37,235 nt of DNA from Blautia sp. GTDB lineage: Bacteria > Bacillota > Clostridia > Lachnospirales > Lachnospiraceae. A model generated the notes under the pieces. That model was given only the letters and a program-made list of their open reading frames with translations. It did not search any database and was not told where the DNA came from. Position numbers and translations under genes: made by a program. The DNA is taken from the NCBI GenBank assembly GCA_029257775.1, contig JARIAQ010000030.1, positions 1-37,235 of the forward strand, read 5' to 3'. Position 1 is the stretch's first letter; every line of letters starts with the position of its first letter. Positions 16,106 through 24,419 of the stretch are shown piece by piece.

Positions 16106-17320
16106 ATGACTGTATTAGAACGTTTTTTAAAATATGTTGTGATTGAAACCACCTCCGATCCCTGCTCTGAAAGCTTTCCAAGCACCAAAAGCCAGCTAAA
16201 TTTCGGTCTCTCTTTAATGGAAGAAATGAAAGAATTGGGACTTATTGATGTGACTCAAGATGAATATGGATATGTTTTCGGAACAATTCCTTCTACAATT
16301 CCTAATTATAAAGGTAAAATTTTAGGTCTTATTTCTCACATGGATACAGCCTTTGCTGCTTCCGGAGCAAATGTTAAACCACAAATCCTGAAAAATTATG
16401 ATGGGAAAGATATCGTATTAAATCCTGAGAAAAAAATTGTAATGACAACAGAAAACTTTCCCTCCTTGAAACAATATATCGGACAAGATTTAGTAGTAAC
16501 CAATGGACTTACTCTACTGGGTGGTGATGATAAAGCTGGTATAGCAGAAATTTTGACTGCCGCAGAATATCTCCTACAACATCCGGAAATCTCTCATGGA
16601 CCTATTCGTATAGGTTTTACTCCAGATGAAGAGATTGGAAAAGGCAGTGATTATTTTGATGTTAAAAAATTTGGTGCAGATTTTGCCTATACAGTAGACG
16701 GAGGCGAATGTGGCGAACTAGAGTACGAAAATTTCAATGCTGCCAGTGCTTTTATAGATTTTACAGGTCTTAGTATTCATCCTGGTTCTGCCAAAGATAA
16801 AATGATAAACGCTCTGCTTCTTGCTATGGAATTCCAGTCTATGATGCCAGAGGCACAAAAGCCAGAACACACAGAAGGTAGGGAAGGATTTATTCATTTA
16901 GAATCTTTAGAAGGTTCTGTAGAACATGCAGCCAGCGAATATATTATCCGTGACCATGATTTTGATTTATTTAAACAAAAAAAGGAATATATGCAGCGAG
17001 CAGCTGATTATATGAACGCAAAATATGGTGAAGGAACTGTAATTCTTAGAATAGAAGACTCCTACTATAATATGAAACAACAAATTGAACCACACTACTT
17101 TTTAATTGAAAATGTAATAAAAGTCTATGAAAAATTAGACATTCAACCAAAAATCCAACCAATTCGCGGTGGTACTGATGGCGCACGCCTATCCTTTATG
17201 GGACTTCCATGCCCAAATCTGGGAACTGGAGGGCACAACTTCCATGGTCCCTTTGAATATGTATGTGTACAATCTATGGAAAAATGCGTACAAGTATTGA
17301 TTGAACTTTGCAAGGAATAA
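16106..17320 (+). CDS. pepT: Peptidase T (tripeptide aminopeptidase, M20B)
   Basis: Cytoplasmic zinc aminopeptidase that removes the N-terminal residue of tripeptides. It has 404 residues, the usual length. The metal and catalytic set is complete: H78 with D80 (ISHMDTAF), GGDDKAG, the general-base pair in TPDEEIGKG, the VDGGE region, and the last His in GTGGHNFHGP. The dimerisation domain includes GLSIHPGSAKDKMINA. AAAGGAG precedes the ATG. It is divergent from lrgA across 124 bases, and the shared operator may influence both. Peptide breakdown feeding amino-acid fermentation would suit a gut anaerobe (inference). Confidence 0.95.
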   Translation: MTVLERFLKYVVIETTSDPCSESFPSTKSQLNFGLSLMEEMKELGLIDVTQDEYGYVFGTIPSTIPNYKGKILGLISHMDTAFAASGANVKPQILKNYDGKDIVLNPEKKIVMTTENFPSLKQYIGQDLVVTNGLTLLGGDDKAGIAEILTAAEYLLQHPEISHGPIRIGFTPDEEIGKGSDYFDVKKFGADFAYTVDGGECGELEYENFNAASAFIDFTGLSIHPGSAKDKMINALLLAMEFQSMMPEAQKPEHTEGREGFIHLESLEGSVEHAASEYIIRDHDFDLFKQKKEYMQRAADYMNAKYGEGTVILRIEDSYYNMKQQIEPHYFLIENVIKVYEKLDIQPKIQPIRGGTDGARLSFMGLPCPNLGTGGHNFHGPFEYVCVQSMEKCVQVLIELCKE

Positions 17321-17332
17321 TTTTCTAATAAA

Positions 17333-17374
17333 TCAGTCTGTGCACCTAGAAAACCGAAAGGATGCACAGACTGA
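17333..17374. terminator. Inverted repeat between convergent pepT and kdpE
   Basis: Perfect 12-bp arms (TCAGTCTGTGCA, 17333-17344, and complement, 17363-17374) with an 18-base loop. There is no clear T-run. It probably acts as a two-way transcription end or mRNA 3'-end hairpin. Confidence 0.55.
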
Positions 17375-17414
17375 GCATAGAAGCAAGGAAATATTTATTT
17401 CTATACAAGAGTTT

Positions 17415-18110
17415 TTATATGCGAAGCATACGATATCCTACCCCAATATGTGTCTGAATATATTTGGGATCCGATGAATTTTCTTCTATTTTTTTTCTAA
17501 GTGTTGCCATAAATACCCGCAAGGAAGCCACATCATTATCCCACGCACTTCCCCATATTTCTTTTGTAATATAAGTATGTGTCAGTACCTTCCCCACATT
17601 CTTAGAAAGTAAGCACAAAAGTTTATATTCTATAGGCGTAAGATGAAGTTCTTTCTCTTTCATAAAAGCACATCCTGCTGCATAATCAATTTTCAAATTT
17701 CCATTTTGAAATATAGAACTTTGCACAGAATCTCCATTTCTGTCATTTAATCTACGAAACGTTACACGAAGCCTTGCCAGAAGTTCTTCCACAGAAAACG
17801 GTTTTGTCAGATAATCATCTGCCCCTGCATCTAAAGCTTCTATTTTATCCACATCTTCGCTTCTTGCACTAATTACAATAATTGGAGTTTTAGACCATGT
17901 CCTAATTTTTTGAATAACGGCAATTCCATCCATATCTGGCAAACCTAAATCCAGCAAAATCACATCTGGATTATGTGTTGCCACTTCTAAAATCGCAGTT
18001 TCCCCTGTAACTGCTGCTTGAAAGCGATACTCGTGCGTTTCCAACGTTGTTGTAATTAAATTCCGTACTGCTGTATCATCTTCTACTACCATGATTAAGG
18101 GTTTATTCAT
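17415..18110 (-). CDS. kdpE: KdpE-like response regulator (OmpR family)
   Basis: DNA-binding response regulator of 231 residues from the ATG at 18110, chosen for GGAGG 9 bases upstream. Receiver: acidic pair EDD (10-12), phosphoacceptor D54 (LLDLGLPDMDG), conserved Lys in DDYLTKPFS. Output winged helix: LHLTPIEYKLLCLLSKN, HTYITKEIWG and RVFMATLRKKIEE, typical of KdpE. It overlaps the kinase gene by 8 bases. No kdpFABC is present; the linked gene is trkH, so TrkH-type potassium uptake may be the target (inference). Confidence 0.9.
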   Translation of the reverse strand: MNKPLIMVVEDDTAVRNLITTTLETHEYRFQAAVTGETAILEVATHNPDVILLDLGLPDMDGIAVIQKIRTWSKTPIIVISARSEDVDKIEALDAGADDYLTKPFSVEELLARLRVTFRRLNDRNGDSVQSSIFQNGNLKIDYAAGCAFMKEKELHLTPIEYKLLCLLSKNVGKVLTHTYITKEIWGSAWDNDVASLRVFMATLRKKIEENSSDPKYIQTHIGVGYRMLRI

Positions 18111-19650
18111 ATAATTTAACCTCCTTTGCAGGCAATGTAAATATAAAACTTGCACCATGTGGCTGACAATCTTCTACAACAATGTCACCTCCATGGGCAT
18201 GCAAAATAGATTTGCATAAAGCTAATCCTAATCCTAAACTTCTACGACTATCGGCTCCATGGCTGCTATCTGTATAAAACATTTCAAAAATATGTTCTTT
18301 GGCCCCATCTGAAATGCCTTTCCCATTATCCGACACACAAATAACAGCTTTTGTTCCTTCCTGTTTTGTCTCAATAGAAATCTCAGAACCTTCCGGCGTA
18401 TATTTCACTGCATTATCCACTAAATTAACAAGAACCTGCACAATTAATCGTGCGTCCACCTTTACTAGAATCAAATTATCCGAAAGTTTTACACGAAGCT
18501 TATGATTTTTACATCGTTTTTCCACATGATGAACCGCTTCCTGCACAATTTCTTCTAAAAGCTCTGCATTTAATCGAAGCTTCATCGTACCATCTTCAAT
18601 TCTGGTGACTGACAGCAAATTTTCCACTAGATTAATAAGCCACAAAGAATCTTCATAAATATCTTCATATAACTGACGTTGCTTTTCTTTTCCTATATTA
18701 TCTGCATTAGAAAGTAATATTCCGGCATTTCCAGAAATGGAAGTAAGAGGTGTTCTTAAATCATGAGAAATGGATCTCAAAAGATTTGCCCTTAGTTTCT
18801 CATTTTTTGCTCTCAAATCTGCTGCTGCTCGTTCTCTTGTAACTTCTTCATTTTTTAATGCTAATGCACATTCCCCTAAAATTGACAGTACAATGCTGTT
18901 TTCAAAACTGTCTAAAGGCCATTCTCCCAGAACAATACCTAAAACACCAAACACAGTTTGTCCCACACGTACAGATAAATACTGACATTTTACTTCTGGA
19001 TACATCTGTGTCCCTGCTCCTGCATGTTTATTATTGTCAAATGCCCACTTGGCAACCTTTCTTTCTTCCGCAGTAAGATAAGCTTTCTCCTGAGTCTCTT
19101 CTTTAAATTTAAAAAACAATGGTTCTCCCAAAGTATTCTCCGTTGTTTTATAAAAAATGATATCTCTTTTCAGTAATTTTTTTAATTGACCACAGGTTAC
19201 AGCGATGATTCCTTCCATATCCTGTTCATTAGAAAGCTGCTGATTCGTATCAAATAGTATCTGTGTACGATACGCTGTATTTGCAGACTGTACTGCCTGT
19301 TTCTTAATTCTCTCTGCCAAAGATCCCGTGATAAATGCGGCAGCCAACATAATCGGAAATGTTGTTAAATAACTGGGATCATAGGCCTTAAACGTAAATC
19401 GCGGCTCTGTAAACCAAAAATTAAATAACAAAACACTAAGGAAGGAGCTTACAAGGCTAAAAAATCTCTGGGAGGTTGATACTGCTGTAATCAACACTCC
19501 CAAAATATAAACAGTAATAATATTTGCCTCATTTAACCCCATACATCTGAAAAATATTCCGATTGCAGTGGCTGCCGATAATATACTCAATGTTTTTAAA
19601 ATATCTTTCACAGAATTTTGAAGTTTTGACTTTTCCTTTAATTTTCTCAA
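18103..19650 (-). CDS. KdpD-like histidine kinase lacking the KdpD/USP sensor domains
   Basis: Membrane histidine kinase of 515 residues. The likely start is TTG at 19650: AGGGGAG lies 7 bases upstream and it falls just after the trkH stop. The only ATG-type longer frame runs deep into trkH. It contains a DUF4118 four-helix membrane block (about 20-110), a GAF-like region (about 130-255), HisKA with H296 (SISHDLRTPLTS) and the ATPase domain (NLVDNAVKYTPEG, SLGLGLALCKS). Canonical KdpD has about 350-400 further N-terminal residues with a Walker-type KdpD domain and a USP domain; these are absent, with no sign of a frameshift. The order is trkH-kinase-kdpE. Confidence 0.88.
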   Translation of the reverse strand: MRKLKEKSKLQNSVKDILKTLSILSAATAIGIFFRCMGLNEANIITVYILGVLITAVSTSQRFFSLVSSFLSVLLFNFWFTEPRFTFKAYDPSYLTTFPIMLAAAFITGSLAERIKKQAVQSANTAYRTQILFDTNQQLSNEQDMEGIIAVTCGQLKKLLKRDIIFYKTTENTLGEPLFFKFKEETQEKAYLTAEERKVAKWAFDNNKHAGAGTQMYPEVKCQYLSVRVGQTVFGVLGIVLGEWPLDSFENSIVLSILGECALALKNEEVTRERAAADLRAKNEKLRANLLRSISHDLRTPLTSISGNAGILLSNADNIGKEKQRQLYEDIYEDSLWLINLVENLLSVTRIEDGTMKLRLNAELLEEIVQEAVHHVEKRCKNHKLRVKLSDNLILVKVDARLIVQVLVNLVDNAVKYTPEGSEISIETKQEGTKAVICVSDNGKGISDGAKEHIFEMFYTDSSHGADSRRSLGLGLALCKSILHAHGGDIVVEDCQPHGASFIFTLPAKEVKLYE

Positions 19651-19664
19651 GTCGTCACTCCCCT

Positions 19665-21014
19665 TTATCCTACTGTAATTTTCTCCTCTGGAAATCTTCC
19701 AACTTCTATATGCTTTCCTGAAACAGCTGCAAAGACCAAAGTCAAACCACCTACACGGCCCCAAAACATCAAAAGCATTAAAATTAATCTTGACACAAGC
19801 CCCACTTCTGTAGTAATTCCCAAGGTAAGTCCTACTGTTCCAATTGCAGAAGCCGTTTCAAAAAGACATGTTAAAATAGGAATATCCTCGATACAACTGA
19901 TTATAATTCCACCTGAAAGGAATAATACTAAATACATCACAAGAATCGTTGCAGCATCATTCACCGTACTTTCTGAAATGCGACGATGGAAAACCTGTGC
20001 ATTTTCCCTTCTTCGAAATACAGAAGCTGTAGAAGCGAAAAGCACTGCAATTGTAGTTGTTTTCATACCTCCTGCTGTTGAACCTGGAGAACCTCCTGTA
20101 AGCATTAAAAGGATCATAATCATAATCCCCGCCTCTGTAAATAATGTTAAATCCACAGAGTTAAATCCTGCTGTTCTAGGCGTTACTGCTTGAAATAAAG
20201 ATGCCAAAATCTTTTCATACAAATTTAACTCACTCCACTGATTTTGGGAAAATTCCACAAAAAAGAAATAGAGCGCCGGAAGGGCAATCAAAAGACTGGT
20301 AACTGTAAGAATTACTTTACTTTGCATTCTATATTTTTTAATATGAAACTTATTTGTTTTAATATCTTCCCAAGTAAGGAAACCAATACCACCTGTGACA
20401 ATCAAAGCCATAATTGTAAAGTTAATCATTGGCTGAGTGGAATAAGTAGTAATAGAAGAAAACTCTCCTCTCACACCTAGCAAATCAAATCCTGCATTAC
20501 AAAAAGCTGAAACCGAATGAAATATAGCGTACCACAGTCCTTTAAAAAATCCAAAATCTTTACAAAAGACAGGCGCCATTAACGCTGCACCTACCAGTTC
20601 TATACAAAGGGTTGTTTTCAAAATAAAACCTGTCATTCGCACCATTCCGCCTACATGATGAGCCGCAATTGCCTCACGCATGGTATTTCTCTGCATCAGA
20701 CCAATTTTTCGCCCTGCAAACATAGCAATCGAAACAGACACCGTTACTACTCCCATACCTCCAATTTGTATCAACAAAAGAATGACAAACTGACCAAAAT
20801 AAGACCAGTACGTTGCTGTATCATGTAGCACCAATCCTGTTACACAAACTGCCGATGTAGAAGTGAACATAGCATCTAAAAAGGGGGCTCCTCCAGGTCC
20901 TTGGGTAGAAATTGGTAGCATTAATAAAAAACCACCTGTTAAAATAGCAATTAAAAAACCTAAACTAATAATTTGAAATGAAGAAAAATTTGTCTTCTTA
21001 TCTATAAATTTCAT
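19665..21014 (-). CDS. TrkH/KtrB family potassium uptake channel subunit
   Basis: Membrane potassium translocation subunit of 449 residues from the ATG at 21014, chosen for GGAGGG 5 bases upstream; the frame is open 27 codons further. It shows the four pore loops of the superfamily, each with its filter glycine: TSAVCVTGL, AFCNAGFD, TPRTAGFNS and AIGTVGLTL. The length matches KtrB better than the longer proteobacterial TrkH. The cytoplasmic gating partner (KtrA/TrkA) is not in the window. It lies directly upstream of the KdpD-like kinase and KdpE, 105 bases after the VanY-type gene. Confidence 0.92.
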   Translation of the reverse strand: MKFIDKKTNFSSFQIISLGFLIAILTGGFLLMLPISTQGPGGAPFLDAMFTSTSAVCVTGLVLHDTATYWSYFGQFVILLLIQIGGMGVVTVSVSIAMFAGRKIGLMQRNTMREAIAAHHVGGMVRMTGFILKTTLCIELVGAALMAPVFCKDFGFFKGLWYAIFHSVSAFCNAGFDLLGVRGEFSSITTYSTQPMINFTIMALIVTGGIGFLTWEDIKTNKFHIKKYRMQSKVILTVTSLLIALPALYFFFVEFSQNQWSELNLYEKILASLFQAVTPRTAGFNSVDLTLFTEAGIMIMILLMLTGGSPGSTAGGMKTTTIAVLFASTASVFRRRENAQVFHRRISESTVNDAATILVMYLVLFLSGGIIISCIEDIPILTCLFETASAIGTVGLTLGITTEVGLVSRLILMLLMFWGRVGGLTLVFAAVSGKHIEVGRFPEEKITVG

Positions 21015-21119
21015 CTTACCCTCCATGCGCTTTACAGTATCTTCTACTATATATCCTGCGATATAAAAAATGTATAAATAAATTATATAAGACATTAAGA
21101 CTATATAAAGATTATCTTT

Positions 21120-21956
21120 TTAAACTTCCGGCATCTGTACCGGCTTAGCACCAACATATTCTTCTAATGTAATATTCTGTTCTGTAATCTCTTTTGCCGC
21201 TTTTTTTCCAACATAACGATAATGCCATGGTTCAAAAATAATACCGGTAATGTCACTTTTATCCATTGGATAACGCAAAATAAATCCATATTTCCATGAA
21301 TTTTCCATTAACCATTTCTGATCTTCTGTCTCCATCTGTTCCTCGTCAAGTTCTTGATATTCTGAAGATACAATATCAAGAGCCAGCCCTACTTGATGCT
21401 CACTGGTTCCTGGCTTTGCCACCTCAGTACCAGCCTTAACTGCTGCTTCTTCCTGACTTAATCCCTCTTCCTGCATTACTCTTTCAATTTTATTTTCATA
21501 AAGTGATACCTGCATATCCCAGGCACGAAAAGCAGAACAAATCATAGGATTTCTTCCTGCTGCCCGTGCATCGGCAAACATGTCCTCCAAATCCTGCATA
21601 ATTCGCACATCTACTTGATATCCATTGTCATCCACTGTTTCTGTGGCAACTTCTGGCACATCAGCTTCCGTCATCAGATGCTCACTATTTACCAGCCTTA
21701 AATACCACTGTTGTTTCTCCGTTTCATCTGCCAAAACCAGTTTTTCTTCCTTTGTATATACCTTATCTTTTTCTTTCGATTTTTCTTTGTCTATTTCCTC
21801 TGTATATGCCTGTTTTGCTTTTTTCTCTATTTTTTTTTCATCTATAGAAAGCCAAATCGCTGTTATCCCAAACACACACACGCACATCATTAAAAATATT
21901 CTTCTATTTCGTTGACGTATCCTACGTATATTTCCTCTGTGCCGTCTTCTTTTCAT
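21120..21956 (-). CDS. VanY-type D-alanyl-D-alanine carboxypeptidase (M15B)
   Basis: Membrane-anchored zinc carboxypeptidase that trims the terminal D-Ala from peptidoglycan stem peptides. It has 278 residues from the ATG at 21956; AAGGCGG sits correctly for this codon and too close to the ATG two codons earlier. Highly basic N-terminus, one membrane helix (about 22-42), a Lys/Glu-rich stalk (about 45-75), then the M15 domain with SAFRAWDMQ, zinc ligands in TSEHQVGLALDIVS (His, Asp) and the last His in EPWHYRYVG. There is no VanRS or vanA-type cluster, so it is a housekeeping wall enzyme and not evidence of glycopeptide resistance. Confidence 0.92.
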   Translation of the reverse strand: MKRRRHRGNIRRIRQRNRRIFLMMCVCVFGITAIWLSIDEKKIEKKAKQAYTEEIDKEKSKEKDKVYTKEEKLVLADETEKQQWYLRLVNSEHLMTEADVPEVATETVDDNGYQVDVRIMQDLEDMFADARAAGRNPMICSAFRAWDMQVSLYENKIERVMQEEGLSQEEAAVKAGTEVAKPGTSEHQVGLALDIVSSEYQELDEEQMETEDQKWLMENSWKYGFILRYPMDKSDITGIIFEPWHYRYVGKKAAKEITEQNITLEEYVGAKPVQMPEV

Positions 21957-22000
21957 TCTCATACCGCCTTGCTCATTACTCTGTTTTCATGTTACCGCTC

Positions 22001-22009
22001 ATTATAACA
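22001..22009 (-). promoter_or_regulatory. Predicted extended -10 promoter of the vanY-type gene
   Basis: The minus strand reads TGTTATAAT, an extended -10 element. The -35 is poor (TAGAAA at 17 bases). Start point near 21994. Confidence 0.55.
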
Positions 22010-22078
22010 CCTTTTTTTTAATGTTTCTATAATATCCGTTTAAATTTACTGTATCAGTTTTTCTTGAAATATAAATAA

Positions 22079-22127
22079 CCAAGAGGGGAAGAAATAGCAT
22101 TTTTTATACCATTTCTTCCCCTCTTGG
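22079..22127. repeat. Perfect 17-bp inverted repeat
   Basis: CCAAGAGGGGAAGAAAT (22079-22095) and its exact complement (22111-22127) flank a 15-base loop. It is the strongest hairpin in the window without an adjoining gene end or U-tract. It may end transcripts arriving from the yeiH-like gene, 213 bases upstream on the minus strand. Confidence 0.75.
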
Positions 22128-22339
22128 CAGTAAACTTTCCAAAAGGATTTGATATATTTCTATATAATGTATAGATTTAAAAGAAGTATAACATATTTTT
22201 CGACATTATTTTATACGGAGAAGTACAAAACAGAACATTCTACAGAAATCTCTAGGAACTCATTTCACCAAAGAAGATTTATTGAGTATAGGTGGTTATC
22301 GTTCCATAAAATCCCGGAAAGAAAACTAACACTTTAAAT

Positions 22340-23371
22340 TTACCACATTCCCAAAAAATGCTGCATAATCAATGTCACTGCTGTGATTCCTATCCAACAA
22401 GCCATTCCCATTAAAATAGGCTTTCCTCCGCTTTTTACCAATTTTACAACATCTGTATGAAACCCAATGGCCCCCATAGCCATAACAATAAAAAACTTCG
22501 AAATTTCTTTAAGCGGCTGAAAACTTTCAATTGGAACTCCTGCTGCAACAGCAACTGTAGTAATGATGCTTGCTCCAATGAAAAACAAGATAAAAAATGG
22601 AAAGACTTTTTTTAAAGATACCGTGCCTCCACTTTGATTTTCCTCTTTTCTTGCTCTATTTATTGCCAGTACAAGAGTAATTGGAATAATTGCCAATGTT
22701 CTAGTTAATTTTACTGTAACTGCTTTATCTAAAGTCTGACTGCCTAACTGATACATGTTATCCCAAGTAGAGGCTGCTGCCGTTACAGAAGATGTGTCAT
22801 TTACTGCAGTACCTGCAAAAATTCCAAATGCCTCACCTGAATGTGTGGAAAATCCAATTGCTGCTCCCATAGCAGGAAAAATCAGCGCTGCCAAAATATT
22901 AAAAAGAAAAATAACTGAAATCGCCTGTGCTACTTCCTCATCATCTGCATCAATGACTGGTGCCGTTGCAGCAATTGCTGAACCGCCACAAATGGAAGAT
23001 CCTACACCTACCAATGTAGAAATTTTTTCTGGAATATTCATCACTTTGTGAAGTACAAATGAAATTACCAGAGATGTCGTAATCGTACATACGATAATAG
23101 GAAGCGATTGTTTTCCTGTTTCCATAACAACTTCCAAATTCATTCCAAATCCCAGCAGTACAACTGCATATTGAAGAATTTTTTTTGAAGTATATTTTAC
23201 TCCCCCTTCAAAAGAATCCTTCTTTTTGATAATCTGAGCAAAAATCATTCCTATAACAATGGCAAATACCGGTCCTCCAATAACAGGAAGCAATCTTCCT
23301 AAAATACACGCAGGAATTGCAAATACTAAACATAATAAAAGTCCTTTTCCATTTTTTGCTAAAAAATTCAT
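22340..23371 (-). CDS. YeiH family putative sulfate/sulfite exporter
   Basis: Integral membrane protein of 343 residues with about ten helices, of the UPF0324/YeiH family named putative sulfate exporter. Motifs: [15 protein letters not shown], the conserved [18 protein letters not shown], and [17 protein letters not shown]. The ATG at 23371 is chosen for GGGAGG 5 bases upstream; the frame extends 15 codons earlier into the flavoprotein gene. It starts 10 bases after that gene and is co-transcribed with it. A divergent LysR gene completes an arrangement like enterobacterial yeiE-yeiH, where YeiE responds to sulfite (family knowledge). The true substrate is unproven. Confidence 0.87.
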   Translation of the reverse strand: MNFLAKNGKGLLLCLVFAIPACILGRLLPVIGGPVFAIVIGMIFAQIIKKKDSFEGGVKYTSKKILQYAVVLLGFGMNLEVVMETGKQSLPIIVCTITTSLVISFVLHKVMNIPEKISTLVGVGSSICGGSAIAATAPVIDADDEEVAQAISVIFLFNILAALIFPAMGAAIGFSTHSGEAFGIFAGTAVNDTSSVTAAASTWDNMYQLGSQTLDKAVTVKLTRTLAIIPITLVLAINRARKEENQSGGTVSLKKVFPFFILFFIGASIITTVAVAAGVPIESFQPLKEISKFFIVMAMGAIGFHTDVVKLVKSGGKPILMGMACWIGITAVTLIMQHFLGMW

Positions 23372-23381
23372 CTCATCCTCC

Positions 23382-24278
23382 CTACATCGCTGCGTGAATA
23401 GCTGCAATTGTTCCATCAGAAACTGCTGTAGATACCTGACGAATTTTCTTCACACGGATATCACCTATTGCATAAACACCTGCTATTTCTGTTTCCATAT
23501 TTTCATTTACCGGTATAAAACCGTTATCCAATTTTAACTCTGTATATATATCTGTATTTGGAAGAGTTCCAGCATACACAAAAACCCCACATCCCGGATC
23601 TGCAATCGTCTCAATTGCTCCTGTTTTTTCATCAGAAAATTCTAATGATTCCACGTTATCTACCCCATATACTCCATGAAGTCTTGTATTTAATCGAACT
23701 TTAATATTCGGTGTTTTTATAACTTTTTCTTTGAATTCCGAAATACATCCTAAGCTTTCCTCAAAATGTACAATTGTTACCTCTGAGGCATATTTTGCTA
23801 AATATAGAGCCTCTTTTACTGCTCCGTCTGCGCCCCCTATTACATAAACATTTTTTCCTTGATATTGTCTTGCATCTCGTGCAGCATTCATTCCAAACCC
23901 TTTTCCGAACAGCTGTTTTTCCCCTTCAATATTTAGTTTTCTTGGAGATGTACCATTCGCTAAAATTATCTTTGGTGCTAAATACTCATGCTCATTTGTA
24001 CAAACCTTCTTAATTTCCCCTTTAAGTTCCACACGAACCACATCTTCTTTAATAATTTCTACACCAGCATTCTCTGCCTGAGTCTTTAGCTTTTCTGCGA
24101 AGATATATCCTGTTTCCCCTTTAGACACCCCAACATAATGTGTCACTGTAGATACCTTCCCAATTAATCCTCCCACTTGGTTCTTTTCCAGAATTAATGC
24201 TTTCTTTCCTCTGCTTGCTGCATAAATTCCTGCACTAATACCTGCAGGTCCTGCTCCAATAATAATAATGTCGTACAT
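23382..24278 (-). CDS. Thioredoxin-reductase-like FAD/NAD(P) flavoprotein without CxxC
   Basis: Flavin oxidoreductase of 298 residues from the ATG at 24278, chosen for GGAGGAGAAGAG directly upstream. FAD motif [20 protein letters not shown] (about 4-23), NAD(P) motif [13 protein letters not shown] (about 145-157), C-terminal FAD motif [11 protein letters not shown]. Where thioredoxin reductase has its CATC active site, near residue 130-138, this protein reads [12 protein letters not shown]. Only three scattered cysteines occur, none in a CxxC. It therefore cannot work as a standard disulfide reductase; a ferredoxin/flavodoxin or other NAD(P)H-linked reductase is more likely. First gene of the unit with yeiH. 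Confidence 0.88.
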   Translation of the reverse strand: MYDIIIIGAGPAGISAGIYAASRGKKALILEKNQVGGLIGKVSTVTHYVGVSKGETGYIFAEKLKTQAENAGVEIIKEDVVRVELKGEIKKVCTNEHEYLAPKIILANGTSPRKLNIEGEKQLFGKGFGMNAARDARQYQGKNVYVIGGADGAVKEALYLAKYASEVTIVHFEESLGCISEFKEKVIKTPNIKVRLNTRLHGVYGVDNVESLEFSDEKTGAIETIADPGCGVFVYAGTLPNTDIYTELKLDNGFIPVNENMETEIAGVYAIGDIRVKKIRQVSTAVSDGTIAAIHAAM

Positions 24279-24314
24279 CTCTTCTCCTCCATTTTCTCTG
24301 TTTTCTACATTTTT

Positions 24315-24343
24315 ACTATAATCCCATTTTATCATTTTGTAAA
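24315..24343 (-). promoter_or_regulatory. Predicted promoter of the flavoprotein-yeiH unit
   Basis: TTTACA (24343-24338), 17 bases, TATAGT (24320-24315) on the minus strand. The -35 lies 10 bases from the -35 of the divergent lysR promoter, so one LysR-bound site could control both. Confidence 0.65.
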
Positions 24344-24353
24344 ATTATAAATA

Positions 24354-24382
24354 TTGATATTTCGATAAGAATTTGTTATAAT
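24354..24382 (+). promoter_or_regulatory. Predicted promoter of the LysR gene
   Basis: TTGATA (24354-24359), 17 bases, TATAAT (24377-24382). Start point near 24389; GGGGGA precedes the ATG at 24420. Confidence 0.78.
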
Positions 24383-24419
24383 AAACCTATCAAATTTAAT
24401 TTTATGGGGGACTTTTATT

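Larger units (their letters stand above)
21963..22339. other. Intergenic region of 377 bases, no recognised gene
   Basis: Holds the vanY promoter (22001-22009), a perfect 17-bp inverted repeat (22079-22127), and about 210 bases between that repeat and the yeiH-like stop. In that last part no frame has a convincing start with a ribosome site. One plus frame reads FTKEDLLSIGGYRS near 22270-22320 before a stop; it looks protein-like and may be a gene remnant, but I cannot place it. Confidence 0.5.

Noticed and set aside
17333-17374. Classical intrinsic terminator of pepT
   Set aside because: The stem is perfect but no U-tract follows on either strand, so it is recorded only as an inverted repeat with possible terminator function.
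18103-19764. KdpD-like kinase as a frameshifted or truncated pseudogene
   Set aside because: The upstream DNA codes intact trkH, there is a ribosome site for the short form, and all kinase motifs are complete; it looks like a true short architecture.
21015-21119. c-di-AMP (ydaO-type) riboswitch upstream of trkH
   Set aside because: Such elements occur before potassium transporters, but this gap is only 105 bases, AT-rich and lacks the conserved multi-helix structure.
21120-21956. VanY as part of a glycopeptide resistance cluster
   Set aside because: No vanR/S, vanH, vanX or D-Ala ligase nearby; VanY-type enzymes are common wall enzymes.
22149-22337. Plus-strand open frame of 62 codons in the intergenic region
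   Set aside because: Starts with a low-complexity aromatic stretch, has no ribosome site and no recognisable family.
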